A stretch of 64,000 bases of DNA from positions 39,599 through 103,598 of the forward strand of contig CAWACK010000017.1 in assembly GCA_963780545.1 (NCBI GenBank), given 5' to 3'. The translations under genes were made by a program, and so were the position numbers. The notes beneath the pieces are model-generated. The model was not told the DNA's origin. It did no database searches and saw only the letters and a program-made list of their open reading frames with translations. Below are positions 29,658 to 38,918 of this stretch, piece by piece. Position 1 is the stretch's first letter. Every line of letters begins with the position of its first letter. The stretch comes from UBA8941 sp963780545 (GTDB taxonomy: Archaea > Thermoproteota > Bathyarchaeia > TCS64).

Positions 29658-29816
29658 TACCTATTTTTTGAACTTCTATTCATGCACGTTACTTCGTGAG
29701 CTCTTGAGGGATGGTAATAATTGTCAATGGTTTTCATCGGCGGGATAGTCGGGGCTGAGAGCAGGTTCCCGAGCTATTAGCAAGAGATTGCTCGATGAGT
29801 GAAGTTGATCACTTTG

Positions 29817-30245
29817 TCAGAGAAGCTTGATCTCAGGCTCAAGGGAGACTTTGGCTTTGATTGATTGCCAGATGAGGCTGTATTTTTCCGCTAGCTCTAG
29901 GGCGCGGTTGACCCTCTCCTCACTACATCCGCGAACCACAATCCTAGGACGCAGTATCACACTGTCGAAGGTTGAGGTCCGATCAAGAAACTCCTCGACG
30001 TGCCCCTCAGCTTCACATGTGTAACTCACTAGGTCGATCTTCAGCCTCTCCACGCTCCATATGAACATCAGCATATAGCAGGTGTTAAGTGCCGCCACGA
30101 AGGCGTCCTCCGGCGTCAAAACTCCCTCTATACCATGGGCGGCAACCGGAGCTGAGAAGGGAAGCACGGGGCCATTGCTCAGCTGCACCTCCCCCATGTG
30201 ACCGCTCTTCCACTCCGTCACAGTCTTGTAATACGTCACTAGCAC
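29817..30245 (-). CDS. OsmC family thiol-peroxidase-like protein
   Basis: 142 residues. OsmC proteins reduce organic hydroperoxides with two cysteines. Here they are in LNTCYMLMF (about residue 57) and VVRGCSEERVNRAL (about residue 108), with the catalytic-type TPEDAFVAAL before the first. It is the first of several genes on the minus strand that accompany the arsenic genes; an OsmC fragment lies on the other side of arsM. A role in protecting against thiol or peroxide stress caused by arsenite is plausible. Confidence 0.82.
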   Translation of the reverse strand: MLVTYYKTVTEWKSGHMGEVQLSNGPVLPFSAPVAAHGIEGVLTPEDAFVAALNTCYMLMFIWSVERLKIDLVSYTCEAEGHVEEFLDRTSTFDSVILRPRIVVRGCSEERVNRALELAEKYSLIWQSIKAKVSLEPEIKLL

Positions 30246-30285
30246 GCCTCCTGAATCGCATCCACCTTAGCGGCGAGTAACTCGG

Positions 30286-31047
30286 CTAACCGTCTCGCAT
30301 TATCCAAACCCTCGAGTCTAGAGCCCTTCTACTCTTCGGAGGCGCGACACCCCATTCATTCAGTTGCGCCTCGACATCGACTCCAGCAGCGGGAGCCTTG
30401 CTGAACTTGGTTACAGCCTTCCTCGCGCAGAGCTTACCACAGCCGTCTACAGCAATCGTAGGATGCTCCTTTGCGAAGCCATGCTCTCCCGTCTCACCCG
30501 TGAGGAAGAGAGGGAGGCATATGGTGACAGTCTGGTCTGGGCGGAGCTGCTCCAACACTAGACGCGTCGACACTCTGCTCAATGTGCCGAGGCCACAGCA
30601 CTCGCCGCTACATGAAACGACTCCTATTTTGGGCTTTATCTTCACGCCGGTTCCCTCCGTGAGCTCATCAACCTTCGCCGCTATCTTATCCGCCAGCAGC
30701 TTGGACAGCTTCTCGCCGTCCTCGTCAAGGAAAGTCACAGTCCTGGGCTTGAGGCTCCTGTTCTCCCTGAGCAGGTCCATGACCTTGAACTCGGCTACTA
30801 TGTCGCCTCCGCTGCGCACCACGTTGTTGTTTGAGCAGGCGAGTGGGCAGCCATCCACGGTGATGCATTGGCTGGCGGATACCTTGCTTCGTGCGTCATC
30901 GTCTCCCATGACCAGGAGCGACAGGCAGAGTGTGTTCGCTTTCCCTGGGCGGAGTTCGTCGCATACCCGGAATGTGGCGTCGCGGGCTATGGAGCCAAAT
31001 GGCTTCCCTATGCCGCTGCATGGAAGAATGAGTATTGGTTTCTTCAT
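30286..31047 (-). CDS. Putative zinc-binding protein with two DGC domains
   Basis: 253 residues made of two similar halves. Each has an opening with Cys (ILPCSGIGKPFG and VVSCSGECCGLG) and a VDGC motif: TVDGCPLACSNNN near residue 65 and AVDGCGKLCARKA near residue 205. This is the DGC-type putative zinc-binding family. Its role is unknown; it is often seen near heavy-metal or sulphur genes. It sits just downstream of the GcvH-like gene on the same strand with about 24 bp between, so they form an operon with acr3. Confidence 0.75.
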   Translation of the reverse strand: MKKPILILPCSGIGKPFGSIARDATFRVCDELRPGKANTLCLSLLVMGDDDARSKVSASQCITVDGCPLACSNNNVVRSGGDIVAEFKVMDLLRENRSLKPRTVTFLDEDGEKLSKLLADKIAAKVDELTEGTGVKIKPKIGVVSCSGECCGLGTLSRVSTRLVLEQLRPDQTVTICLPLFLTGETGEHGFAKEHPTIAVDGCGKLCARKAVTKFSKAPAAGVDVEAQLNEWGVAPPKSRRALDSRVWIMRDG

Positions 31048-31071
31048 GGTTTCACATTCCCTTGATCTTTT

Positions 31072-31509
31072 TCAGCTCCTCGATCGACTTTGCCCTTCAT
31101 CGAACTCGAAGTAGTCCTCAGCGGAGAGGAGACCTTCGACACCTGATTCTGGTTTAATGACAGCCACCCAACCCTCACCATAGGGATCACTATTGATGAC
31201 TTCAGGCTTAGAGTCGAATGAGTGGATTATTCTCGGATGACTGTCACCCTCAACGGGGCTTATTATGTCCTGAACAACCTTCACAGTCTCATAGAGCCGA
31301 CGAGTTCACCTCGCCGAACGGAGGTTCCGACCTCCTGGACCTCGACGAAGACTATGTCGCCTCCCCGTCTCTGAGCGAGGTCCGTGATGCCTATCCGAAC
31401 CTTGTCTCCCTCGACTTTTGTCCAAGTCTCCTCCATAGAGTAGAGGAGATCCCTTCTTTACCTTGAAGACGAACTTGTCAGCCTTAAAATCATAAAACTC
31501 CTGATCCAT
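31072..31509 (-). CDS. GcvH-like lipoyl carrier protein, two frameshifts
   Basis: About 145 residues after joining. The family pattern is strong: LLYSMEETWTKVEGDKVRIG and ITDLAQRRGGDIVFVEV in one frame, then ETVKVVQDIISPVEG with the lipoylated Lys in the place of ESVKA, and SDPYGEGWVAVIKPES. Breaks occur near 31452 (one extra base, AAG GGA TCT read AAG (G) GAT CTC) and near 31290 (one missing base before GAG ACT GTG). No other glycine cleavage genes are here, so it may be one of the GcvH-like carriers used in sulphur or arsenic chemistry. The ATG overlaps the end of acr3. Confidence 0.75.
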
Positions 31510-32542
31510 CACTTCCCTCCTTCATTCTGATCTTGTCTCTCCTGCGTAAAGCGAGCCACACGAGCGTGAGCATGACCGGTATCTCGATAAGTGGGCCAAC
31601 GACCGTTGAGACGGCGACCATAGGCAGCGAGGCGAAGGCAGTCAAAGCGATAGCAATCGCTAATTCGAAGTTTCTTCCAGTGCAGTGGAAGCCCATCGTG
31701 ACGGAGTCCTCGTAGTTGTAACCCATCCTGCGCGTCACATAGTAGACGAGGTTGAAGAGGATGAAGAAGAAGAGGACGATAGGAATCGCCATCTGCCAGA
31801 TTAGGTTGGGGTTATCGATTATGACGCCTCCCTTCAGCGAGAACATTACAACCATTGTGAAGAGTAGGGCGAGGAGCTGCATCTTGCTGAAAATTGGCAG
31901 TAACCTGTGGTTGAGCCAATCTGCTCCCTTTCGCCTTATTACCTCTCTACGGGTTAAGACCCCAAAGAGGAGGGGCAACCCGAGGTATAGGAGGACGCTC
32001 TGCCCGATCAGCGTGATGTCTATGGTGATGTATGTGCCGACGAGGAGGGCGATGTAGAGTGGAGTCGTTACAACCTGTATTATCGAGTTCCATGCCATGA
32101 GTACTATTCCGAGGGCTCCGTTTCCCTTGGCCAAATCAGTCCACACTAGAACCATTGCGATGCAGGGAGCCACACCTAGGAGTATCAGCCCCGTCCAGAG
32201 GAAGCGCGCCGTCTCGGGTGTGATTAGCCCGAAGTATGGGAGTATCTTCTCGAAGAAGGCCCACCCGAGGGCATAGAGGAGGAAAGGGTTTATGGCGTAG
32301 TTGAAGAAGGCGATGACAGCGACCTGCCTCTTGCTCCCCAGCGCCTCTCGGAGCTCACCGAGCTCGATCTTGGTCATAGCGGGATATATCATGAGGAAAA
32401 GGCCGATCGGTATTCCCATCCCCAGATTGCTGCTAAGGCCGGGTAGGTACTTGCCCATTGCGAGGCCAATTATTATGCACATGACTATCCATACGGCTAG
32501 AAGCTTCTCGATCCATCCAAGCTTCGCCTCGTTCTCGGCCAA
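31490..32542 (-). CDS. arsB: Arsenite efflux transporter Acr3
   Basis: 350 residues, about ten membrane helices. The bile-acid/arsenite transporter fold is shown by WIEKLLAVWIVMCIIIGLAM, the conserved Cys in LLGVAPCIAMVLVWTDLAKG, NYAINPFLLYALGWAFF, and GFHCTGRNFELAIAIALTAF. It exports As(III) using the proton gradient. It is divergent from arsC, with a 65 bp spacer holding both promoters, and its 3' end overlaps the GcvH-like gene by about 20 bp. Confidence 0.93.
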   Translation of the reverse strand: MAENEAKLGWIEKLLAVWIVMCIIIGLAMGKYLPGLSSNLGMGIPIGLFLMIYPAMTKIELGELREALGSKRQVAVIAFFNYAINPFLLYALGWAFFEKILPYFGLITPETARFLWTGLILLGVAPCIAMVLVWTDLAKGNGALGIVLMAWNSIIQVVTTPLYIALLVGTYITIDITLIGQSVLLYLGLPLLFGVLTRREVIRRKGADWLNHRLLPIFSKMQLLALLFTMVVMFSLKGGVIIDNPNLIWQMAIPIVLFFFILFNLVYYVTRRMGYNYEDSVTMGFHCTGRNFELAIAIALTAFASLPMVAVSTVVGPLIEIPVMLTLVWLALRRRDKIRMKEGSDGSGVL

Positions 32543-32607
32543 AGTTATTCTTCCTTATGAATACCAGCTATCTTTATATCCACAAATATAAATATATACA
32601 TCTAGAA
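32543..32607. promoter_or_regulatory. Divergent acr3/arsC promoter region
   Basis: A very AT-rich 65 bp spacer with CTTTATAT (about 32570-32577) and AAATATAAATATATA (about 32585-32598). On each strand a TATA-like element lies about 25-35 bp from the respective start codon, so the two genes probably share regulation. No ArsR gene is present in the window. Confidence 0.5.
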
Positions 32608-33015
32608 ATGGTCACCGTACTATTCATCTGCGTTCACAATGCCGGCCGGAGCCAGATGGCGGAAGCGTTCTTCAACAAGCTGTCTGGGGGTCGACATAGA
32701 GGAATCAGCGCGGGAAGCAAGCCTTCGGAGGCTGTTAACCCGGTTGTTGTGGAGGCGATGCGTGAGGTTGAGATCGATATCAGCGGCAATAAGCCGAAGA
32801 AGCTGACTAAGGAGATGATTCTCGAAGCTGACCTAGCAATCACGATGGGTTGCGGGGAGGAGGCGTGCCCCGTTGTTCCGAATGAGCTCAGGGAATGGCA
32901 AGTTGATGATCCACATGGAAAGCCAATCGAGAAGGTTAGACTAATCAGAGATGATATTTTACAAAGGGTCAAAGCCCTAATTATTGAACTAAATGAAGCA
33001 CCATCTTCAGCTTAA
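32608..33015 (+). CDS. arsC: Arsenate reductase, low-molecular-weight phosphatase type
   Basis: 135 residues. It reduces arsenate to arsenite, which Acr3 then exports. The P-loop CVHNAGRSQMAEAFF (CX5R) follows VTVLFI; the Cys pair region MGCGEEACPVVP and DPHGKP are present as in thioredoxin-coupled ArsC. ATG at 32608 gives the standard start; the open frame extends upstream only into the promoter. Confidence 0.93.
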   Translation: MVTVLFICVHNAGRSQMAEAFFNKLSGGRHRGISAGSKPSEAVNPVVVEAMREVEIDISGNKPKKLTKEMILEADLAITMGCGEEACPVVPNELREWQVDDPHGKPIEKVRLIRDDILQRVKALIIELNEAPSSA

Positions 33016-33099
33016 TCGCGCACAGACAAGGATACCTGGCAAGTTACCTGAGTGTGCTTAATGGATCACTAAGGATTCCTTACCTATTGTGAGTGTGTT

Positions 33100-33733
33100 T
33101 CATCGTCCAATTGGGCAGGCGTCTAAACATATTGTGCACTCGATGAAACTGTTTTTTGATGGTCTTCGAATAACCCGCTTCTCCATTTCACGCACGTCCG
33201 CGGGCACCTTCTCCGAGTCCGGGTTCTCAGCCGCGTAGACTATGCATCTATGTATATCAATTTTATAGGGCTCCCAGCGCCTTCACTGGGCACGCGTCAA
33301 GGCATCTAGTACACTCTCCACACAGATCTTCTGTAAACAGCTCATCATCCTCAAGCTCGGCGGAGGTAAGAACGGCGGCGAAGCGTAAACGGGTCCCATA
33401 GGAGGGGGATACCACAACGGTTTGCTTTCCCTGGGCGCCTATACCCGCAAGCACAGCCGCTTTCTTGAGGCAGATGGCCCTCGTTGATATCGATTCATAT
33501 CCATTAGATTCGAGGTAGGATGCGACCTCCCATGCCTTGTTTGATGCGACTTCGGCGTAGAGTTGATGGAATGGAGCGTTGTCAGCGAGGTCGAACCGTG
33601 TCGCTACGAGGTTGTAGATTGGGTCCCAGACCTCGTACCCGAGGACGACCACGGACCTGACTGAGGGGAGTAGACTATCAGGTGAGCGGAGTGTAGAAAC
33701 ATCCGCCACCGGACCAATCGGTATAAGCTTCAT
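33100..33733 (-). CDS. 4Fe-4S corrinoid/QueG-like protein, interrupted by a +1 frameshift near 33274
   Basis: About 210 residues or more after joining. The first frame has AAVLAGIGAQGKQTVVVSPSYG and CGECTRCLDACPVKAL; the second continues EPYKIDIHRCIVYAAENPDS and ends ECTICLDACPIG. QueG-like proteins show CPxxAL-PY at this exact place. CTG GGA GCC must be read CTG (G) GAG CCC. The ORF extends upstream to about 33817 behind GGAGGT (33821-33826) but lacks an ATG/GTG/TTG there, so the start is unsure; ATG 33733 is a minimum. It resembles the protein at 25397-26131. Confidence 0.68.
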
Positions 33734-33875
33734 CCTTTCCCTGCCAATTATTCCGGCGGTGGCGAACCCTTTACTCAGCGCATAGGCCTTGACCTCAGCG
33801 GATGAAACGATTTTTACTCTACCTCCAATGCCGATTCACACAGCTATTCTATTAAATCCTTTCCAGCACCCACGA

Positions 33876-33887
33876 TGTGCGCGCACA
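33876..33887. repeat. Palindromic alternating tract
   Basis: TGTGCGCGCACA, a perfect 12 bp palindrome and strictly alternating, in the spacer between the QueG-like and nitroreductase genes. Confidence 0.85.
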
Positions 33888-34000
33888 AACTTAATGACAG
33901 ACTAAATGATCCAACGCAGGTATTATGAAGTCCGCCCAAAATAATGCGAAATTGCGCTGATGAGGTCTGACTTTGGTTTGTTTCCTAGAGGGAATACGAT

Positions 34001-34615
34001 TTACCAATGATCAATATGTAGCCTAGACTCAAAATCCTCTTGTTCAGCATCAATTGGTGCCTCCCCAGGATATCCGAAGGGGATAACGGATGCAACCTCG
34101 TAACCATCAGGTATCTCTAAATAGTTCTTCAACCCATCCGAATCGTAAGCAGTGTATGTGCAACCATAAAGCCCCTCAGCAGCTAAGGCGAGCATAATGT
34201 TCTCGATACACATCCAGATTGAGGCAAGCGGATTCAACTCGAAAAGCGACCTCACCTCGGAGAGCCTCTTCATCTTGTAGCATACTATGAGGAGCTCAGG
34301 CGCTTCAAGCATCATGGTCAGCTGAAGTGGAAGCGACCTCCTATACACCTCCTTAAGGGCCTCGTTGCCGAGGGGGGATATGAATTTCTCCACCTCAACT
34401 TTATCCTTGAGGTCCCTTGCCTTGAGGCCCTCCACTATAGCCTCCCTACGCTTCACCGCATCCTTCAACAGGATGAATTCCCAGTACTTCAGATGCGCGT
34501 TACAGGGTGCCTTCAAACCCGCCTCGAGTACCCGCTTAACCTTCGCTACCTCGACTGGAGTGGCCTTGAATCTTCTGACCGTTCTACGCTTATCCACCGT
34601 TTCATAAAATTCCAT
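34001..34615 (-). CDS. Nitroreductase family FMN oxidoreductase
   Basis: 204 residues. The N-terminal RRTVRRFKATPV contacts FMN phosphate; VLEAGLKAPCNAHLKYWEFI and IPFGYPGEAP near the end are typical. Such enzymes reduce nitro, quinone or flavin substrates with NAD(P)H. The MarR-type regulator gene ends 13 bp upstream, so both are one transcript and the regulator likely controls this enzyme. Confidence 0.85.
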   Translation of the reverse strand: MEFYETVDKRRTVRRFKATPVEVAKVKRVLEAGLKAPCNAHLKYWEFILLKDAVKRREAIVEGLKARDLKDKVEVEKFISPLGNEALKEVYRRSLPLQLTMMLEAPELLIVCYKMKRLSEVRSLFELNPLASIWMCIENIMLALAAEGLYGCTYTAYDSDGLKNYLEIPDGYEVASVIPFGYPGEAPIDAEQEDFESRLHIDHW

Positions 34616-34628
34616 TCTCTTACCTCCG

Positions 34629-35072
34629 TTAACTTTGAGTGTATTCTATGAGGTTGTCAAGTACCCTGACGAGAAGCTCGTTGAGCTGCGTGACCTCATC
34701 CTCGGTGAAGTCCTTGTAGTAGATCTGCCTCATCCTTTCGGAGGTCTCATCGTATTTTTCCTTTAGACGTATATTTTTCTCTGTTAGCCGAACAAGAGTG
34801 GTTCTTCGGTTACCGGACATCTGTTCACGTGTCAGGTGTCCCGATTCCTCTAGGCGGTCAAGCATCTTTGTCAGCGTCGATTTGTGTAACTGCGTCTCCT
34901 TGGCGAGCTCCGTGATTGGTACGTCATCCTGCTTCCATAACGCGAATAGGATCCTTCCCTGGGCTGGGTTGATGTCATCGATTTCAGCTTCTTTCAGTAG
35001 CTTTGAGAATATTCGCTCTGATGTTTGGTGGATTTTTGAGATCAGGTACCCTGCCTGTGTCCTCATAAACAC
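34629..35072 (-). CDS. MarR family transcription regulator
   Basis: 147 residues, a dimeric winged HTH: dimerisation helix at the start (AGYLISKIHQTSERIFSKLL), recognition part LAKETQLHKSTLTKMLDRLE and wing MSGNRRTTLVRLTEKN. It probably represses the nitroreductase and itself until a phenolic or oxidant ligand binds. Upstream (35075-35130) is an AT-rich promoter with TATATAATACTATCG and the repeated word TACTATC, a candidate operator. Confidence 0.88.
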   Translation of the reverse strand: MFMRTQAGYLISKIHQTSERIFSKLLKEAEIDDINPAQGRILFALWKQDDVPITELAKETQLHKSTLTKMLDRLEESGHLTREQMSGNRRTTLVRLTEKNIRLKEKYDETSERMRQIYYKDFTEDEVTQLNELLVRVLDNLIEYTQS

Positions 35073-35094
35073 ATCAGACAGTTTACCATAAAAC

Positions 35095-35128
35095 AGTTGT
35101 ATATAATACTATCGTATTTACTATCATT
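35095..35128 (-). promoter_or_regulatory. Promoter/operator of the MarR-nitroreductase pair
   Basis: On the minus strand the sequence reads with TATTATATA about 25-35 bp before the gene start. ACTATCGTATTTACTATC contains the word ACTATC twice, 12 bp apart, as a possible MarR site. Confidence 0.4.
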
Positions 35129-35238
35129 TGTACGCGCATTATTGTGAAGACTGATGCTGGCGCGAGCGTGTATGCAAGCCGAGTATGAGACTAATGCCTT
35201 ACATAAACGAGGCAAAACAGTTTTTGAGGTTGTTATTT

Positions 35239-36195
35239 TTACAATGAAAATTTGTTAGTGGCTCGGATTAGTTCTTGGTTCACATTCGCGTTTGGTGAGT
35301 GCCCCGCATCATCAACGATCACTAACTCAGCCTTTGGCCACACTCGTTTAAGCACCCATGCGTTGCCGATTGGCGCCTGAAAATCAAAGCGCCCATTCAC
35401 AAGTATCCCAGGAATATTGGCAAGCTTACCAGCATTACGAAGTAAGATCCCATCCTCAAGCCACCCATTGTGGCTGACGTAATGCGTTACGATACGTGCG
35501 TAAGCCGTAGCAAAACTACTGTCCTTGAACCTCTCAGCGAGTCTATTCGTCGGAGGCCACTCCGGGGTTGCGGACTCCCACATACACCAAGCGTCAACAG
35601 CCCGCCGCCTAACCTCCGGGTCGGCATCATTCAACAGTCTACAATATACTTCCACAAGATCATTATCCCTCTCATCAAGCGGCAAAGCGGAGCGGAGACT
35701 TTCCCACTGTTCAGGGAAGAAGATAGCAACTCCGCCGCGGAATAACCAGTTGAACTCACAGCGTCGCCCAGTGGTGACGCCGAATAGAATCATCTCTGAC
35801 ACTCGATCCGGATTAGCCTCAGCGTAGGCTAGCGCTAGCGTGCTACCCCATGAGCCGCCGATTGTCAGCCACTTGTCTATATTGAGGTGTTGACGCAACA
35901 GTTCTATGTCCGATATCAAGTTTGCCGTATTATTATTACTAAGATCAGTATCGTATGCGCCTGCGTGAGGTCTGCTTCGCCCACAACCGCGCTGGTCGAA
36001 CAACACTATGCGATAAATGCCTGGATCAAACAGTCTACGCCACCAGGGTGAGCAACCTGAACCTGGGCCGCCATGAATGGTGATTGCGGGTTTACCTTGC
36101 GGGTTGCCGCATGTTTCCCAGTAGATTAGGTTGCCGTCACCCACGTCCAGCATTCCATAGTGGTAGGGTTCTATCTCTGGATACAGCTCAATCAT
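35239..36195 (-). CDS. pip: Prolyl aminopeptidase (proline iminopeptidase)
   Basis: 319 residues. Removes N-terminal proline from peptides. Signatures: HGGPGSGCSPWW (oxyanion), DQRGCGRS, the nucleophile elbow GGSWGSTLALAY, GRFDFQAP with the catalytic Asp and DDAGHSPN with the catalytic His. An upstream in-frame extension to 36249 exists but the family starts near MIELYPEIEPY, so ATG 36195 is chosen. The sequence is close to the bacterial type, and may have been acquired. Confidence 0.88.
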   Translation of the reverse strand: MIELYPEIEPYHYGMLDVGDGNLIYWETCGNPQGKPAITIHGGPGSGCSPWWRRLFDPGIYRIVLFDQRGCGRSRPHAGAYDTDLSNNNTANLISDIELLRQHLNIDKWLTIGGSWGSTLALAYAEANPDRVSEMILFGVTTGRRCEFNWLFRGGVAIFFPEQWESLRSALPLDERDNDLVEVYCRLLNDADPEVRRRAVDAWCMWESATPEWPPTNRLAERFKDSSFATAYARIVTHYVSHNGWLEDGILLRNAGKLANIPGILVNGRFDFQAPIGNAWVLKRVWPKAELVIVDDAGHSPNANVNQELIRATNKFSL

Positions 36196-36474
36196 GGCTA
36201 ATTCTATCCTTACGCTGCACTTGCCATTGCTGCAGTAGCTGATACACAAACAATTTGTACAATTAAAATGATTGTTTGAAAGTCAAACATTCGAGCGCGC
36301 TATAACAAGGCTTGTTTTTTTTGTTCATCTTAACCACAAATGGCACCATTTTGTCTGAGACGAGGACATCTTTGGCGTTGACAGATGGGAAAAGTAGTTA
36401 GGAAATCAAACATGGGTATAGTTTCATCTCTCCCCACACCAAATATCAGGTTTAAAATACATGAAAAATAAAAT

Positions 36475-36484
36475 TGTGCGCGCG
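36475..36484. repeat. Alternating CG tract
   Basis: TGTGCGCGCG in the divergent spacer 36196-36536; a shorter GCGCGC lies at 36295-36300. Confidence 0.7.
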
Positions 36485-36536
36485 AAATATTAAATCACAG
36501 AGACAGCCGATTTAATCTCTGAATTTCCGGAAGTGA

Positions 36537-37274
36537 ATGCTCATGGAGTTGGGGGAAAGAGGCAGAATAGGAATGATTCTACCAGCGATGAACACCGTCG
36601 CTGAACCCGAAATCTACAGCCTACTTCCAAAGGGAGTGACCGCCCACACCGCTCGCATGTACGCTCCCGTTGACATAAGCAGCGAAGAGAACTTCGTACG
36701 CATGTGCGAGGTCGGCTGCAGCAATGGCGAGAAAGCCGCGCAGGAGCTAGCAACAGCCAAAGTAGACGTGCTAGCCTTCGCGTTCACAGCCGGTAGCTTC
36801 TTCCGCGGCTCCGGATGGGACGAGGAACTTGCGCAGCGTATGCAGAAGGCAGGAGGAGCTCCATGCATAGTGACCTCAACCGCTGCGGTACAGGCACTAA
36901 AAACGATGGATCTAAAACGAATCGCCGTCGGATCCCCCTACGAGGTCGCTAGCCCCCGTCTGAGGAAGTTCATGGAACAGAAGGGCATGGAGGTCACGAA
37001 GATAGAGGGCCTAGTATTACCGACAGCCGTGCATGTCGGCCGCCAACCAATAGACCAGTTTGAGTACATCGCCAGGAAAGTCGATAGCAGCGATGCGGAG
37101 GGAATCTTCGTATCCTGCACCAACTTCGCAACACTTGCCCGAATCGATGAATTCGAGAAAAAGATGGGGAAACCCGTAGTAACCTCAAACCAAGCGACGT
37201 TCTGGGCTACCCTAAGGAAAATGAATATCGAGGACAAAATCAAGGGCTTCGGTAGCCTGTTTAGGGAGCATTAA
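36537..37274 (+). CDS. Asp/Glu racemase superfamily protein (maleate isomerase / arylmalonate decarboxylase-like)
   Basis: 245 residues. The start GRIGMILPAMNTVAEPEIYS, the FAFTAGSFFRG region and the late FVSCTNFATLARIDEFE with a catalytic-type Cys fit maleate cis-trans isomerases and arylmalonate decarboxylases. VTSNQATFWATLRKM at the end is also typical. A second Cys-bearing site is less clear (the N-terminal one may be replaced). It precedes an ornithine cyclodeaminase-like gene; together they may process a dicarboxylic or amino acid. Confidence 0.8.
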   Translation: MLMELGERGRIGMILPAMNTVAEPEIYSLLPKGVTAHTARMYAPVDISSEENFVRMCEVGCSNGEKAAQELATAKVDVLAFAFTAGSFFRGSGWDEELAQRMQKAGGAPCIVTSTAAVQALKTMDLKRIAVGSPYEVASPRLRKFMEQKGMEVTKIEGLVLPTAVHVGRQPIDQFEYIARKVDSSDAEGIFVSCTNFATLARIDEFEKKMGKPVVTSNQATFWATLRKMNIEDKIKGFGSLFREH

Positions 37275-37351
37275 CAATCAAAGAGCGCGTATCCAGCTTC
37301 ACCTTAGATTTTTTCAATAGGAAACAACGTCTATTAAATGGAACAAACCTC

Positions 37352-38302
37352 ATGAGAACACTTTTGCTTGGAAAACAAGAAGTGTCCGAAGCATTGAACA
37401 TGAAAAAATGCATAGATATCTGCGAGAAGGCATACGTCTTAGCATCAGAGGGACATGTTCAGAGTTTTCCAAGAATATGGCTAAGATCAGAATATGGTGG
37501 ACTACTAGGAACCGCCTTCGTTAAGGAACCGGGCTACCTCGCCCTGAAGCTCCTTACAAGGGGCGTACAGGTCATACTACTCGTCGACTACGCAAAAAAC
37601 AACGTTGTCTTGATGGATGGAAGCCTCATTACGGGTCTCCGAACGGGAGCTGCGGCGGCATTATCAGCCAAATACCTGGCGAGAAAGGACTCCAAAACAG
37701 TCGGAGTCCTCGGGACAGGATTCGTGGCGAGGCACACCCTGTGGGCGCTATGCGAAACGATGAAGATCGAATCTGTCAAGGTGTACAGCAGATCCAGCGA
37801 GAACAGAGCTCGCTACGTTAAAGAAATGGGGGAAAAACTCGGAATACAAATTAACGAGGCGACGTCACCTGCTGGAGCAGTGAAGGATACCGACATCATT
37901 ATAACTGGCACAAAAGCCGAGGAACCCATTCTACAATGCGAAGACGTCCCACCCGGGTCACATATAGCAGCTATGGGTAACCAACTTGAGGTAGATCCGA
38001 AGATCTTCCTAAGAGCCAACGTATTCACAGAGTTGTTGGCGCAGAGTAAGCTGGAGGGAAAACTTGGCTACGCAATCAGATCGGGTGTCGTAGATGAAAA
38101 CGTTATTTTCCCAGACCTAGGCGACGTAATCACTGGGAAAAAGCTCGGAAGAACGTCACCCGACGAAGTAACGCTCTACGACTCTCAGGGGTTGGCCGCC
38201 CATGACGCCGTCTGTGCGTGGGAAGCGTACTCTCAACTCTCCGAGAGAGGAAAGGGTAAATGGGTTGACCTAGATTTCCAGAAAGAATTTCCGAACTACT
38301 AA
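37352..38302 (+). CDS. Ornithine cyclodeaminase / mu-crystallin family
   Basis: 316 residues, intact. The Rossmann loop VGVLGTGFVARHTLWAL binds NAD(P), preceded by LITGLRTGAAAALSAKYLAR and followed by DIIITGTKAEEPIL. Family members deaminate ornithine to proline, act as alanine dehydrogenase or ketimine reductase; specificity cannot be fixed. It is the second gene of a pair with the racemase-like gene, 77 bp apart. Confidence 0.85.
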   Translation: MRTLLLGKQEVSEALNMKKCIDICEKAYVLASEGHVQSFPRIWLRSEYGGLLGTAFVKEPGYLALKLLTRGVQVILLVDYAKNNVVLMDGSLITGLRTGAAAALSAKYLARKDSKTVGVLGTGFVARHTLWALCETMKIESVKVYSRSSENRARYVKEMGEKLGIQINEATSPAGAVKDTDIIITGTKAEEPILQCEDVPPGSHIAAMGNQLEVDPKIFLRANVFTELLAQSKLEGKLGYAIRSGVVDENVIFPDLGDVITGKKLGRTSPDEVTLYDSQGLAAHDAVCAWEAYSQLSERGKGKWVDLDFQKEFPNY

Positions 38303-38357
38303 ATGAATGCACGCGCGGAGATCTTAACACGCGTCATCATAACACCGAAGAGAGGAG

Positions 38358-38918
38358 TCACGCGTGCGCGGAGTTCTTCAAGAAAATCCCATCAAGACAA
38401 TAAACCGTCAAATCCCCAGGTATGGGACACATCTCACCCAGATCACAGGTCTCGCATAAACCACTAATATCCTCACGCCCCAACCCAAGCAGATCACGCT
38501 TACCCAACTCTTCGTGAAGCAGCTTCAGGTACTTACCCTCAGCGATCCGAGGCACCTCATTCCTGCCACCCAAACCATAGAACTCGTAAAGCCTCCGATC
38601 ACCCTTACTAGAGTTACACGATGCGCAGGCCATCACCGCGTTATCAGGGTGATCGGGTCCACCCCGAGAAGTCGGGATCATGTGATCCACGGTGAGCTTC
38701 TCCCTGGATCCGCAGTAGATGCATTGAGATGGGTTCTCCATCTCCCGGACCCACTCCCTGATGCTGGTGGACCACTCGATCTCACCCGATTTTAGCTTCT
38801 TGTATCTGTCCATTATGAATCCGAAGTTACCCTTACCGAAGCCGGCTGAGTCGGATATGATCTTTGCGTACTGCCAGTAGATTAGATCCCCGAGGGTCTT
38901 CACGGCCTTGGGCGGCAT
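38358..38918 (-). CDS. HNH endonuclease domain protein
   Basis: 186 residues. The HNH nuclease with its zinc cysteines reads CIYCGSREKLTVDHMIP, SRGGPDHPDNAVMACASCN. A C-terminal extra Cys group (LCETCDLGEMCPIPGD, YCLDG) may bind metal. No partner methylase is nearby. The last codons are made from an alternating tract (38359-38370, CACGCGTGCGCG), odd for coding DNA. Stand-alone HNH proteins often serve in mobile elements or defence. Confidence 0.82.
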   Translation of the reverse strand: MPPKAVKTLGDLIYWQYAKIISDSAGFGKGNFGFIMDRYKKLKSGEIEWSTSIREWVREMENPSQCIYCGSREKLTVDHMIPTSRGGPDHPDNAVMACASCNSSKGDRRLYEFYGLGGRNEVPRIAEGKYLKLLHEELGKRDLLGLGREDISGLCETCDLGEMCPIPGDLTVYCLDGIFLKNSAHA

